Shown piece by piece: positions 1-8,403 of a stretch of 53,117 nucleotides of DNA. Below the pieces are notes generated by a model that ran no database searches, had not been told where the DNA came from, and worked only from the letters and a program-made list of their open reading frames with translations. Source of the stretch: Thermoanaerobaculales bacterium (GTDB lineage Bacteria; Acidobacteriota; Thermoanaerobaculia; Thermoanaerobaculales; Sulfomarinibacteraceae); NCBI GenBank assembly GCA_025456145.1, contig JALOLD010000019.1:1-53117 (forward strand), given 5' to 3'. Position 1 is the stretch's first letter. Each line of letters starts with the position of its first letter. Position numbers and translations under genes: made by a program.

Positions 1-436
1 CGTCCGCGTCCGCGTCCGCGTCCGATGCGATGGTCGGACCAGAGCCCTCGTCGGCCCCGCGCCCGCGTTCGAGGCGATGAACCGTCCGCGTCCGAGTCGA
101 AAAGCTCTGCTCGTCAGAGCCGTATTCTCGCCTCCAAGTGAAGTACCTCTCCGAGTCTGAGCCGCTTCACCTAGCGTGGATCGATGGACCCCCCTCTGTC
201 GATGGTTGTCGGACGCGTCCCCGTCCGCGTCCGCGTCCGAGTCCGATGCGATGGTCCGACTAGAGCCCTCGTCGGCCCCGCGCCCGCGTTCGAGGCGATG
301 AACCGTCCGCATCCGAGTCGAAAAGCTCTGCTCGTCAGAGCCGTATTCTCCCCTCCAAGTGAAGAACCTCTCCGAGTCTGAGTCGCTTCACCTAGCGTGG
401 ATCGATGGACCCCCCTCTGTTGATAGTTGTCGGAGG
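1..436. repeat. Tandem duplication with a 221-bp period (about two copies)
   Basis: Two copies of the same roughly 215-221 bp unit lie head to tail. The motif GATGCGATGGTC occurs at 24 and 245, and TCGATGGACCC at 181 and 402, so the offset is exactly 221. The copies differ by scattered substitutions (for example CGGACC versus CCGACT, GAAGTACC versus GAAGAACC), so the duplication is not fresh. Each copy opens with a run of GTCCGC hexamers. The first copy probably begins left of the window. No convincing coding frame runs through the unit. Confidence 0.9.
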
Positions 437-465
437 CGGACTCGGACGCGGACTCGGACGCGGGT
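217..465. repeat. Hairpin-armed hexamer repeat island
   Basis: The second 221-bp copy is bounded by inverted arms of hexameric units: GTCCGC/GTCCGA repeats at about 217-245 and the complementary GCGGACTCGGAC-type repeats at about 433-465. The loop is about 187 bp and shows no gene. The arms could pair into a 25-30 bp imperfect stem. The same architecture with other unit sequences recurs elsewhere in the window. Confidence 0.7.
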
Positions 466-581
466 TTGCCTGCCGCCGGCAGACGGAATTTTCGTCTGCG
501 ATTGAGACTTGATTACAACATGCCGGACCGCGAGGAGCGCGGGCGGCGACCCATCAAGCTCAATCCGGGAGGACCCCAGCG

Positions 582-1199
582 ATGCCCAAGCATGAACTCA
601 CCCCACTGCCCTACGCCTTCGACGCCCTCGAGCCGCACATCGACGCGCGGACCATGGAGATCCACCACGGCAAGCACCACGCCGCCTATGTCTCGAACCT
701 CAACGCGGCCCTCGACAAGCACCCCGAGCTCTTCGAGCGCCCGCTCGAGAGCCTGATCGCCGATCTGGCGAGCGTCCCGGAGGACATCCGCACTGCGGTG
801 CGCAACAACGGCGGCGGTCACCTCAACCACAGCTTCTTCTGGCCGCTGCTCAGCGGCTCGGGGGGCGGCGCGCCGTCGGGCGATCTCGCCGCCGCGATCG
901 GCGGCGCCTTCGGCTCGTTCGACGGCTTCAAGGAGAAGTTCGCCGCCGCCGCCATGACTCGCTTCGGCTCGGGCTGGGCCTGGTTGTCGCTCGACGGCGC
1001 CGGCAAGCTCGTGATCACCTCGACCGCCAACCAGGACTCGCCGATCTCGGAGGGTCTCAAGCCGGTCCTCGGCCTTGACGTCTGGGAGCACGCCTACTAC
1101 CTCCACTACCAGAACCGGCGCGCCGACTATGTCGGCGCCTTCTGGAAGGTCGTCGATTGGAGCCGGGCGGCGGCCAACTTCAAGGCTGCGCGGGGCTGA
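582..1199 (+). CDS. sodA: Superoxide dismutase, Mn-type (Fe/Mn family)
   Basis: Dismutates superoxide to oxygen and hydrogen peroxide in the cytoplasm. The product is 205 residues, the usual length. The four metal ligands are visible: H28 (in MEIHHGKHH), H83 (in LNHSFFW), D166 and H170 (in DVWEHAYY). The second-sphere glutamine lies in STANQDSP, and the position where Fe enzymes carry a Gln before the second ligand helix is GGH here; both point to a Mn or cambialistic enzyme. There is no signal peptide. A GGGAGGA ribosome site sits 5 bases before the ATG. The gene stands alone between two repeat islands and is followed by a strong hairpin. Confidence 0.97.
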   Translation: MPKHELTPLPYAFDALEPHIDARTMEIHHGKHHAAYVSNLNAALDKHPELFERPLESLIADLASVPEDIRTAVRNNGGGHLNHSFFWPLLSGSGGGAPSGDLAAAIGGAFGSFDGFKEKFAAAAMTRFGSGWAWLSLDGAGKLVITSTANQDSPISEGLKPVLGLDVWEHAYYLHYQNRRADYVGAFWKVVDWSRAAANFKAARG

Positions 1200-1230
1200 T
1201 CAGCCTCGAGAGAATCGGCACGACGATTCG

Positions 1231-1260
1231 GCCCCCCGGTAGCGTGCTGCCGGGGGGCTT
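1231..1260 (+). terminator. Strong GC hairpin downstream of sodA
   Basis: GCCCCCCGGTAG at 1231 pairs with CTGCCGGGGGGC ending at 1258, giving a stem of about 12 bp (one G-T pair) with a 4-base loop, 31 bases after the sodA stop. The following tract is TTGCTGCG rather than a T run, so this may be an attenuating or mRNA-stabilising hairpin rather than a classic intrinsic terminator. Confidence 0.6.
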
Positions 1261-1304
1261 GCTGCGTCTGCGCTGGCAGGAAGAGCGCCATCGCACATCG
1301 CGGG

Positions 1305-1740
1305 CGTCGCAACCACGAAGACACGAAGACACGAAGGCATCGCACACGAAGGCATCGCAGGCGTCGCAAGCGCGAAGGCGCTAAGGCGCGAAATCGTCGC
1401 ACGCGAAGGCATCGCATTCCTTGACCCATCGCGCTGCGCAGCTGAACCACAGAGGCTCAGAGTCACAGAGAGGAACACAGAGACGTCACGTCCCTGAGTC
1501 ATCGCAGGCGTCGCAAGTGCGAAGGCGCGAAGATCCCGCTCACGAAGGCGTCGCAGGTGGACAGAGCCATGGAAGGGCGTTCGGACGGCAGGCAGGATGC
1601 CTGCCGCAACAAGAGCTTGCGATCGGTTGTAGCGGCAGGCTTCCAGCCTGCCGTTCGAGGGTCCGATGCGATGTCTTGGTGTCTTGGTGTCTTCGTGGTT
1701 GCGACGGTGCGATGTTCCTGTGTTTCTGTGGTGAATCCAC
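1305..1740. repeat. Composite island of nested inverted tandem repeats
   Basis: This fills the 590-bp gap after sodA. Outer arms: CGTCGCAACCACGAAGACAC-type repeats at 1305-1340 and their inverse at 1671-1706 (about 36 bp, few mismatches). A second pair: AACCACAGAGG-type repeats at 1444-1482 and the inverse TTCTGTGGT at about 1713-1735. Inside lie GGCAGGATGCCTGCC (about 1593) and GCAGGCTTCCAGCCTGC (about 1635), each self-palindromic and mutually inverted. Many copies of GAAGGCATCGCA are scattered through the left half. Open frames here are low-complexity and contain nothing I recognise as a protein. Confidence 0.8.
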
Positions 1741-1788
1741 GCGCGCCCCGGCTCGCGAAGCGCGCATGGTGATCGGCGAGGGCCCTGC

Positions 1789-2601
1789 CTATCTCTTTCC
1801 GCCCCACGGGTCGGGCGCGAAGTCGAAGCCGTCGAAGCCGCGGGCGCGCTCGCGGCGGGCCAGCGCCTGCTCCTCCTCGGGCGAGGGCAGGACGCCGAGC
1901 TCGACGAGCTGCTGGCGGTACTCGTAACGGAGCCTGAGGTGAGCCGCCGGGCTCCGCTCGAGCTGCAGGTGGACCCGGGTGACCCGGTGGTCGACCCGGC
2001 GGCCGATCCCGGTCGCGGCGAGGTCGTCGACCGGCGACGGGGCGGCCTTGCCGGCGCTCTGAGACTCGGCCGAGGGCTCCGACCGTCCGCCGAAGCTCTC
2101 GTCCTTCTGGCGCCGCTGGACGGGGTAGGGCGGCGGTTCGGGGACGAGCTCGCGGTAGGCCACCGCCTCGATCACCCCGAGGTTCGCGACCTCGCCGAGC
2201 CACGCGCCGTAGCTCTTGCTCTCTGAGGTGAAGAAGAACCGGCGGGCGGCGTCGGGGTCGATCTGCCAGCCCTCGATGGTGACGGTCTGCCACGGCTCGA
2301 GCACCCACTTGCTGGCGGTGGCGGCGTCGCCGCTCTTGGCGTCGATGGTGTTGAGCCCGTCGACCGCGAGGGCCACGGCGAGGCGCCGGCCGGTCCGGTT
2401 GCCGAGCCTCAGCGAGTACTCGGCATGGCGGACCGCCTCGACATAGGTCGTTCCCCGGGCGGCGATCTCGTCGAGCGGCCGGCCGTTGACGAGGACCTCG
2501 AGGGAGAGGGCGTCGCCGGTGAGGGCTTGGGCGGGGGGTAACAGCACGACGGCGGTGGTGAGGACGGTGAGGAAAGCGACGGCGCGGGCTTGCTGCTTCA
2601 T
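1789..2601 (-). CDS. Secreted protein of unknown function
   Basis: The product is 270 residues from an ATG at 2601, preceded by a clear AAAGGAG site; this start is preferred over upstream in-frame codons because it begins directly with a signal peptide (MKQQARAVAFLTVLTTAVV, hydrophobic to about residue 22, cleavage near PAQA-L). The mature part has a well-formed globular segment (residues about 28-135, with GLNTIDAKSGDA and GWQIDPDAARRF) that looks like a beta-rich domain. It is followed by a low-complexity Ser/Pro/Glu linker and a helical, charged C-terminal segment ending in DPWGGKR. I do not recognise a named family. It is transcribed divergently from the kinase gene, with which it may share a control region. 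Confidence 0.8.
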   Translation of the reverse strand: MKQQARAVAFLTVLTTAVVLLPPAQALTGDALSLEVLVNGRPLDEIAARGTTYVEAVRHAEYSLRLGNRTGRRLAVALAVDGLNTIDAKSGDAATASKWVLEPWQTVTIEGWQIDPDAARRFFFTSESKSYGAWLGEVANLGVIEAVAYRELVPEPPPYPVQRRQKDESFGGRSEPSAESQSAGKAAPSPVDDLAATGIGRRVDHRVTRVHLQLERSPAAHLRLRYEYRQQLVELGVLPSPEEEQALARRERARGFDGFDFAPDPWGGKR

Positions 2602-2773
2602 TTGGAACTCCTTTCGGGTCGTTGTCCGACCCGCACAGTGAGAGAGCTGTCCGGCGGAGGAGTTCCAGCCGGTCGGCGCGCCGGAGACCCGGGGCCCCCG
2701 GGTGCCGGCGCTACGGCGGTGGTACCCTTGTGCATCACCCCAACCGGACGAAGGGGCGAGCTGCGGGGGCGCC

Positions 2774-5188
2774 ATGGTTGCCGCCGATCGGGACAGCTCG
2801 AAGGACTCGCAGGTCGCGACCCGGGTCACCGGCGACCCGGCGCCGGCCTCCGCGTCGCGACGCCCGGATCCCGGCCTCGCCGACACCGCCGAGCTGGTCG
2901 AGGTGAGCCGCGACCACTACGAGATCGAGGGCGAGCTCGGTCGTGGGGGCATGGGTCGGGTGATGGTCGGCCGCGACCGGCGGCTCGGTCGCACGGTGGC
3001 GGTCAAGGAGCTGCTCGCCGGAACCGTGTCGGGGCTGCGGACTCGCTTCATCCGCGAGGCCCTGCTGACCTCGCGCCTCCAGCACCCGGCGATCGTCCCG
3101 GTCTACGAGGCGGGCCGGTGGCCTGAGGGCGAGCCGTTCTACGCGATGAAGTTGGTCGAGGGCCGAACCCTCGACGAGCTGCTGCGCGGCGCCCGCGACC
3201 TTTCCGGTCGGCTCGCGCTCCTGCCGCATCTGATCACCGTCGCCGAGGCGGTGGCCTTCGCCCACGACCGGCGGGTGGTGCATCGCGACCTCAAGCCCTC
3301 CAACGTGCTGGTGGGGGACTTCGGCGAGACCGTGGTGGTGGACTGGGGGCTGGCCCGCGATCTCGGAGGGACGGAGGACGAGGCCGGCGATGATGCCGAA
3401 GCGGCGGTCGCGGACCGGGTCCCCGACGACCGGACGGTGGCCGGGACGATCCTCGGCACGCCCCACTTCATGGCTCCGGAGCAGGCGCGCGGCGAGCCCG
3501 TGGACGAGCGCGCGGACGTGTGGGCGCTCGGGGCGATGCTGTACTTCCTGCTCGCCGGGGCGCCGCCGCACGCCGGGTCGAGCGGCCGCGAAGCCCTGGT
3601 CGCCGCCGCCGACGGCGAGGTCGAGCCGGTGGAGCGGTTGGCCCCCGCCGCACCGCCCGAGCTGGTGGCGGTGGTGGCCAAGGCCATGGCCTCGGCGAGG
3701 GACGACCGTTACCCCGACGCGGGGGCCCTCGCCGCGGATCTCCGGCGCTTCGCGACCGGCCAGCTGGTGAGCGTCCACCGGTACACCACGGGCGAGCTGC
3801 TGCGCCGCTTCGTGCGACGGCACCGGGCCGAGGTCGTCGTGGCGACGGTGCTGACCGCGGTGCTCGTCCTGGCGGTGGTGGTCGGTTTCGTGGCGGTGCG
3901 CCGTCAGGCGCGGGCGGCGGAGGCCGAGCGGGATCGGGCCGAGCAGGTGGCGGCGTACCTGGAGGGCATGCTGAGCTCGGCCGATCCGCGGCTCCTCGAG
4001 CTCGGCCCGGAGGCCACCGTGGTGGATGTCCTCGATGCCGCCTCGGCGCGGGTGGGCGAGGAGCTCGCCGATCATCCGGAGGTCAGGTCGCGGGTGCTCA
4101 CGACCCTGGGCACGACCTATGAAGGCCTCGGGATGGTGACCCAGGCGACGACCCATCTGCGGGCGGCCCTCGAGGCGACCCGGGTGGCCCATGGTCCGGA
4201 GTCGGTCGAGGTCGCGCAGGCCCTTCACCGCCTCGCCATGGCGCTCGCCGAGCAGGGGGATTTCGAGGACGCTGAGCGCCTGGACCGCGAGGCCCTGGCC
4301 ACGCTCGAGCGGGTCGGGCTGGTCAGGTCGGCGAAGGCGGCACAGGTGACGAGCTCGCTGGCGAGCATTCTTCGCTGGCTGGGCCGGGACGTCGAGGCCG
4401 AGCGGCTGTTCCGCGACGCCGTCACGATCCAGCGCGGGCTCGGCGACGCGGAGCGCGAGTCGCTGGCCGTGACCCTCAACAACCTCGCCGTGCTGCTCGG
4501 CGATCGCGGCGACTGGGCGGCCGCCGAGCCCCTCGCCCGGGAGGCTCTGGACATCGTGCGCTCGGTCCACGGGGGCGGCCACCCGGAGGTGGCGGCCGCC
4601 ATGGACACCCTCGGCGCCGTCCTCGAGGAGACCGGCGACCTTGCCGGCGCCGAGGCCCTCTACCGGGACGGTCTGGCAACCCGCGAGCGGCTGCTCGGCG
4701 CCGAGCACCCCGACACCGCCCGTTCGCTGTACGCCCTGGCGAACGTGCAGCTGGCGCGCGGGGACGCCGAGGGTGCACTGGCGTCGTGCCTCAGGATCCT
4801 CTCGTTGCGCGGCCAGGTTCTGCCCGATGCCCATCCCTTCGTCGCGGCGACGCTCCAGACCGAGGGGTTGAGCCTGCTCGACCTGGACCGTCCCGTCCAG
4901 GCCGAGCGGGCCTTTCGTGAGAGCCTGGAGCTGCGCCGGGCGTCGCTGCCTCCCGGGCACTGGCTGGTCGCCTCGTCGGAGAGCGCGCTGGGTGCGAGCC
5001 TGACCGCCCAGGGACGCTACGGGGAGGCGGAGGCGATGCTCGTCGAGTCCTACGACCTCCTCCTCGCCGGGAGGGGGCCGGCTCACCGGATCACCCGCGA
5101 CGCGGCGTCCCGGCTGAGCGACCTCTATCGCCTGCAGGGCCGCGCCGATGATGCCGCGGTCTGGGCGGCTCGCGCCGCAGGCCCGTGA
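2774..5188 (+). CDS. Membrane Ser/Thr protein kinase with C-terminal TPR repeats
   Basis: Eukaryote-like (Hanks) kinase, about 804 residues. Residues 49-330 hold the kinase domain: glycine loop GRGGMGRV (56-63), VAVKEL with Lys78, catalytic loop HRDLKPSN (H170, D172), and DWGLARD in place of DFG (D190), a variant common in TPR-bearing bacterial kinases, then an APE motif. A single membrane helix spans about 353-375 (VVVATVLTAVLVLAVVVG). Residues 400-800 are tandem TPR-like repeats of the kinesin-light-chain type, presumably periplasmic. The start is uncertain: ATG at 2774 is used, but an in-frame GTG at 2702 is possible and neither has a strong ribosome site. It probably senses an extracytoplasmic partner; no substrate is evident. 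Confidence 0.92.
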   Translation: MVAADRDSSKDSQVATRVTGDPAPASASRRPDPGLADTAELVEVSRDHYEIEGELGRGGMGRVMVGRDRRLGRTVAVKELLAGTVSGLRTRFIREALLTSRLQHPAIVPVYEAGRWPEGEPFYAMKLVEGRTLDELLRGARDLSGRLALLPHLITVAEAVAFAHDRRVVHRDLKPSNVLVGDFGETVVVDWGLARDLGGTEDEAGDDAEAAVADRVPDDRTVAGTILGTPHFMAPEQARGEPVDERADVWALGAMLYFLLAGAPPHAGSSGREALVAAADGEVEPVERLAPAAPPELVAVVAKAMASARDDRYPDAGALAADLRRFATGQLVSVHRYTTGELLRRFVRRHRAEVVVATVLTAVLVLAVVVGFVAVRRQARAAEAERDRAEQVAAYLEGMLSSADPRLLELGPEATVVDVLDAASARVGEELADHPEVRSRVLTTLGTTYEGLGMVTQATTHLRAALEATRVAHGPESVEVAQALHRLAMALAEQGDFEDAERLDREALATLERVGLVRSAKAAQVTSSLASILRWLGRDVEAERLFRDAVTIQRGLGDAERESLAVTLNNLAVLLGDRGDWAAAEPLAREALDIVRSVHGGGHPEVAAAMDTLGAVLEETGDLAGAEALYRDGLATRERLLGAEHPDTARSLYALANVQLARGDAEGALASCLRILSLRGQVLPDAHPFVAATLQTEGLSLLDLDRPVQAERAFRESLELRRASLPPGHWLVASSESALGASLTAQGRYGEAEAMLVESYDLLLAGRGPAHRITRDAASRLSDLYRLQGRADDAAVWAARAAGP

Positions 5189-5352
5189 CGCGGACGATCG
5201 GGCGGGCAGCCAGGCGACCGGGTGCGGCGACGGTGAGGCCCGAAGTGGGGTCGCCGCTGTACCGGAACGGCTGTAATATTGAGTCCATCGTGAGCTGTCG
5301 AGTCGAGAACCGCGGCGCGGATCCGGTGCGTCCGGAGGACAGGAGGAGCGTG

Positions 5353-5952
5353 ATGTCCAGGATCCCTTTGATCGGCATTGTCGCCATGCTCGTGTGTGGC
5401 GTCGCCACCGCCCAGACCGTGCGCTCGGGTCCGGTCGAGCTGACCAAGGCGGAGGTCGAGGCGCTTCGGCCTGCCGGCGGATTGTCGAGCGTGGCATCGA
5501 CTGTCGATGTCAACCTGGTGACGAACCCCGGTTTCGAGAGCGGCGCCCTGGCGCCGTGGACCACGGACGGCTGGGTGGTCAGCACGACCAACCCCAACAG
5601 CGGCGTCTATCACGCGGAGGCGTTGGGGAACATCTTCATCCGGCAGGACTTCGCCCCGGTGGACGTGACGACGGTGTCGTCGGTCGTCATCTCCATGCTG
5701 CAGCCGGAGGTCGCCATCTCGTGGATCTGCCTGTTCTACGAGCCCTCGGACCAGCAGTGCGATCTGTTCTTTCCCCAGGCGACGTGGTCGCAGCTCGACC
5801 TGGTCTCGCTCCTGAGACCCGCCGGCAATCTGACCGGCATCCAGGTCTACGGCTACTCAGGGGGCGGAGGCGGACCGGACGTCACCTACCTCGACGACGT
5901 GCTCATCGACTCCGCGATCCCGGTCGAGCTCCAGTCGCTGAGCACGAACTGA
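5353..5952 (+). CDS. Secreted protein with jelly-roll-like (carbohydrate-binding type) domain
   Basis: The product is 199 residues. An AGGAGGAGCG site precedes the ATG at 5353, and the protein starts with a signal peptide (MSRIPLIGIVAMLVCGVATA, likely cleaved after residue 20). The mature segment contains NLVTNPGFESGALAPWTT, the opening seen in many CBM4/9-like and related beta-sandwich domains, and ends in a strand pattern DVTYLDDVLID, also typical of those folds. Two cysteines (WICLFYEP, QQCDLFF) could form a disulfide. A -10-like TAATAT lies at 5274. No catalytic domain is attached, so it may bind glycans or simply be a surface protein. It is a single gene between the kinase and the DUF4336-like gene. 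Confidence 0.8.
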   Translation: MSRIPLIGIVAMLVCGVATAQTVRSGPVELTKAEVEALRPAGGLSSVASTVDVNLVTNPGFESGALAPWTTDGWVVSTTNPNSGVYHAEALGNIFIRQDFAPVDVTTVSSVVISMLQPEVAISWICLFYEPSDQQCDLFFPQATWSQLDLVSLLRPAGNLTGIQVYGYSGGGGGPDVTYLDDVLIDSAIPVELQSLSTN

Positions 5953-6079
5953 GCGGGATCGCGCACCGCCGGGACGAACGGGCCCGGCACCACGATGGGA
6001 TCGGCGAGCCGCGCGCCGGATACTGTGTTCGACGCCGGCGGGCATCGGGCCCGACCGAGAACCCCGAGGAGGCCGAGTA

Positions 6080-6796
6080 ATGGCGCGACCGAGCTCGACC
6101 TGGACCGTGCTGCCCCACCTGCCGATCGAAAGGCTCGAGCCCAACCTGTGGCGGGTGCAGGGCTCGTTGCCCGACATGGCGCTGAAGCGGGTGATGACCC
6201 TGGTGCGTCTCGACGACGGGCGAGTCGTCGTTCACAGCGCGATCGCCCTCGACGACGCGTCGATGGCCGAGGTCGAGGCGTGGGGCCGGCCGGCGGTGCT
6301 GCTCGTCCCGAACGCCTACCACCGGCTCGACGCCCCGGCTTGGGTCGCCCGCTACCCGGACCTCGAGGTGCGCTGCCCGCCCGGCGGATGGGCCAAGATC
6401 GCGGAGGTGGTCCGGGTCGACGCCGATTACTCTGGCTTCGACGGCGGCCGGGCGCTCACCGTCGAGGTCCTCGATGGAATCGCCGGGGCCGAGGGTGTGC
6501 TCACCGTCCGGTCGCCGGGCGGCGCCACCCTGGTGTTCAACGACGCGTTGTTCAACATGCCGCACGGCGCCGGGCTCACGGGCTTCATCTTCAGGCGCCT
6601 CACCCAGTCCACCGGCGGGCCGCGGGTGTCGCGGCTGTTCCGCTGGTTCGTGGTCAAGGACCGGCGGGCGCTGGCCGCACACCTCGAGCGGCTGGCGGCG
6701 ACCCCCGACCTCGTCCGGATCATCGTCTCGCACCACCAGACGATCGTCGACCGGCCGGCCGAGACGCTGCGGGAGGTCGCCTCGACGCTCGGCTGA
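6080..6796 (+). CDS. DUF4336-like protein (metallo-beta-lactamase-type fold)
   Basis: The product is 238 residues with GAGGAGG before the ATG. The sequence follows the DUF4336 pattern: an N-terminal strand region ending in LWRVQGSL, then VVVHSAIALDD, LLVPNAYHRLD and a segment like RYPDLEVRCPPG, with a C-terminal helical part containing ISHHQTIVDRP-like residues (observed IVSHHQTIVD). Families with this layout resemble degenerate MBL-fold hydrolases; the classic HxHxDH motif is absent. The protein is cytoplasmic with no signal. GATACT at about 6019 could be its -10. Substrate unknown. Confidence 0.75.
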   Translation: MARPSSTWTVLPHLPIERLEPNLWRVQGSLPDMALKRVMTLVRLDDGRVVVHSAIALDDASMAEVEAWGRPAVLLVPNAYHRLDAPAWVARYPDLEVRCPPGGWAKIAEVVRVDADYSGFDGGRALTVEVLDGIAGAEGVLTVRSPGGATLVFNDALFNMPHGAGLTGFIFRRLTQSTGGPRVSRLFRWFVVKDRRALAAHLERLAATPDLVRIIVSHHQTIVDRPAETLREVASTLG

Positions 6797-6835
6797 CCGA
6801 ACGACCGGGGACGGGGGGCGGAGCGCCGGCGTCGG

Positions 6836-8230
6836 CTACACGGTCCGTGAGTAGGTGGGTCCGCCGGCGGCCATTGGCCCGAGGTACGCGTCGAAGGGCA
6901 TGCAGAGGTTGCGTAGGAAGAAGCGGCCGGTGGGGGTGACGGCGAGACCGGCGTCGTCGATCTCGACGAGCCCGTCGGCCGCCATCGGACCGAGCTCGGC
7001 GAGGGCGTCGGCGAAGTGCTCGCGGGGATCGACCCCGAAGGCGCTCTCGACCCAGCCGAGGTCGAGCCGGAGGGTGCAGATGAGGCGGTGGATCACCGCC
7101 CGCCGAAGCTCGTCCTCGCGGCTCCGGACGAGACCGCGCTCGACCGGGAGGCGGCCGGCGGCGACCGCCCGTTCATACGCGGCGAGCTTCTTGAGGTTGG
7201 CCGAGTAGGCGCCGGCTACATCGCCGATCGAGGTGACCCCTATCCCGACCTGGTCGGCGGCGGGCATGACGGTGTAGCCCATGAAGTTGCGGTGGACGCG
7301 GCCCTCGGCGAGGGCCCGGGCGAGCTCGTCGCCGGGCCGCGCGAAGTGGTCGAAGCCGACGAAGGTGTAGCCCGCCTCGACGAGCTCGGACGCGGCGGTG
7401 GTGAAGAGCCTCAGCTTGTCCCACCCCCGGGGCAGCGACGCCTCGTCGAGCTGCCGCTGGTGGGGCTTGATCCACGGGACGTGGGCATAGGAGAAGCAGG
7501 CGAGACGGTCCGGGGCGAGCTCGTCGACCACCGAGCGGACACACCGGCGGAAGCTCGCCTCGGTCTGCCGGGGCAGACCGTAGATCAGGTCGATGTTGAC
7601 CGACGAGAAGCCGAGCCGCCGCGCTTCGTCGACGTGCTCCCTGGTGAGCTCGAGCGGTTGGATGCGCCGGACCGCCCGCTGGACGTCGGGGTCGGTGTCC
7701 TGCAGCCCCATCGAGATCCGGTTGAAGCCGAGCCTCGCCAGGGTCGCGAGGTGCTCCAGCGTGGTGACGCAGGGATCGACCTCGATCGCCACCTCGGCAT
7801 CGCCGGTGAGCGGGAAGCGGTCGGTGATCGCGCCGAAGAGCCGCTCGCACTGGTCGGGCGACAGGTAGGTCGGCGTCCCGCCGCCCCAGTGGAGCTGGTT
7901 GATGCTGCGGCGGTCGCCGAGGGCCTCGGCGAGGAGGTCGAGCTCGCGCTCGAGGGTGTCGAGGTAGCCCTCCTCGGGTCCGCGCCTCGGCGAGATGACG
8001 ACGTTGCACCCGCAAAAGGTGCACCGCTCGTGGCAGAAGGGAAGGTGGACGTACATCGACAGGGGCTCGTCGCCGCGCCGGGCCGCCTCGCGGAGCCGCT
8101 CGCGGTAGGCCGTCTCGCCGAAGTCCGTGCTGAACTGCGGCGCCGTCGGGTACGAGGTGTAGCGCGGCCCAGGCCGGTCGTACTTCGCGAGCAGCTCGGC
8201 ATCCAGACCCGACAGGTCAAGCTCACTCAT
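6836..8230 (-). CDS. hemN: Oxygen-independent coproporphyrinogen III oxidase
   Basis: Radical SAM enzyme converting coproporphyrinogen III to protoporphyrinogen IX without oxygen. The product is 464 residues, as expected for true HemN rather than the shorter HemW. The N-terminus carries GPRYTSYPTA, a HemN hallmark. The cluster motif is C66-x3-C70-x2-C73 (CHERCTFCGC), with C75 as the extra HemN cysteine. QLHWGGGTPTYL and the C-terminal HemN domain (LGPMAADGLVEID) are present. It is the last gene of the minus-strand heme cluster but is separated from hemE by about 170 bp holding an AT-rich inverted repeat. No strong ribosome site is visible upstream of the ATG. Confidence 0.96.
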   Translation of the reverse strand: MSELDLSGLDAELLAKYDRPGPRYTSYPTAPQFSTDFGETAYRERLREAARRGDEPLSMYVHLPFCHERCTFCGCNVVISPRRGPEEGYLDTLERELDLLAEALGDRRSINQLHWGGGTPTYLSPDQCERLFGAITDRFPLTGDAEVAIEVDPCVTTLEHLATLARLGFNRISMGLQDTDPDVQRAVRRIQPLELTREHVDEARRLGFSSVNIDLIYGLPRQTEASFRRCVRSVVDELAPDRLACFSYAHVPWIKPHQRQLDEASLPRGWDKLRLFTTAASELVEAGYTFVGFDHFARPGDELARALAEGRVHRNFMGYTVMPAADQVGIGVTSIGDVAGAYSANLKKLAAYERAVAAGRLPVERGLVRSREDELRRAVIHRLICTLRLDLGWVESAFGVDPREHFADALAELGPMAADGLVEIDDAGLAVTPTGRFFLRNLCMPFDAYLGPMAAGGPTYSRTV

Positions 8231-8261
8231 CGTTTCGCTGCCGATGTGAAACGCGTTGGAT

Positions 8262-8399
8262 GAGTTTTTGGTTTTGAGTTCTTAGTTTTGAGTTCCATCG
8301 CATTGAGCATCGGCGCCTCGAGTATTGGCTTCTTCGTTTCCATTGCAGGTCCCTTGCGATGAAATAACTTAAAACTAATAACTTAAAACTAAAAACTGA
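8262..8399. repeat. AT-rich inverted tandem repeat between hemE and hemN
   Basis: The left arm at 8262-8303 (units of AGTTTTGAGTT) is matched by an inverted right arm at about 8357-8399 (AACTTAAAACT units). The arms are about 42 bp with roughly six mismatches and a small indel, around a 52-bp loop. Both arms end inward in ATCGCA. Arm composition is about 75% AT in a 70% GC genome, so it stands out sharply and looks acquired. On RNA it would form a long hairpin between hemE and hemN. Confidence 0.85.
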
Positions 8400-8403
8400 T
8401 GTA

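Noticed and set aside
1..465. CRISPR-like array
   Set aside because: The short units are contiguous hexamers without spacers, and the larger 221-bp units are themselves similar throughout; there are no cas genes.
1200..1788. Small proteins with CLRVFV-like or RRHEDTK-like sequence
   Set aside because: They are translations of the ACGAAG and ACAGAG tandem repeats in various frames, not genes.
2735..5497. Long minus-strand open frame opposite the kinase-TPR gene
   Set aside because: It is His/Arg/Pro-rich, without domains, and the plus strand encodes a clear kinase with all catalytic motifs.
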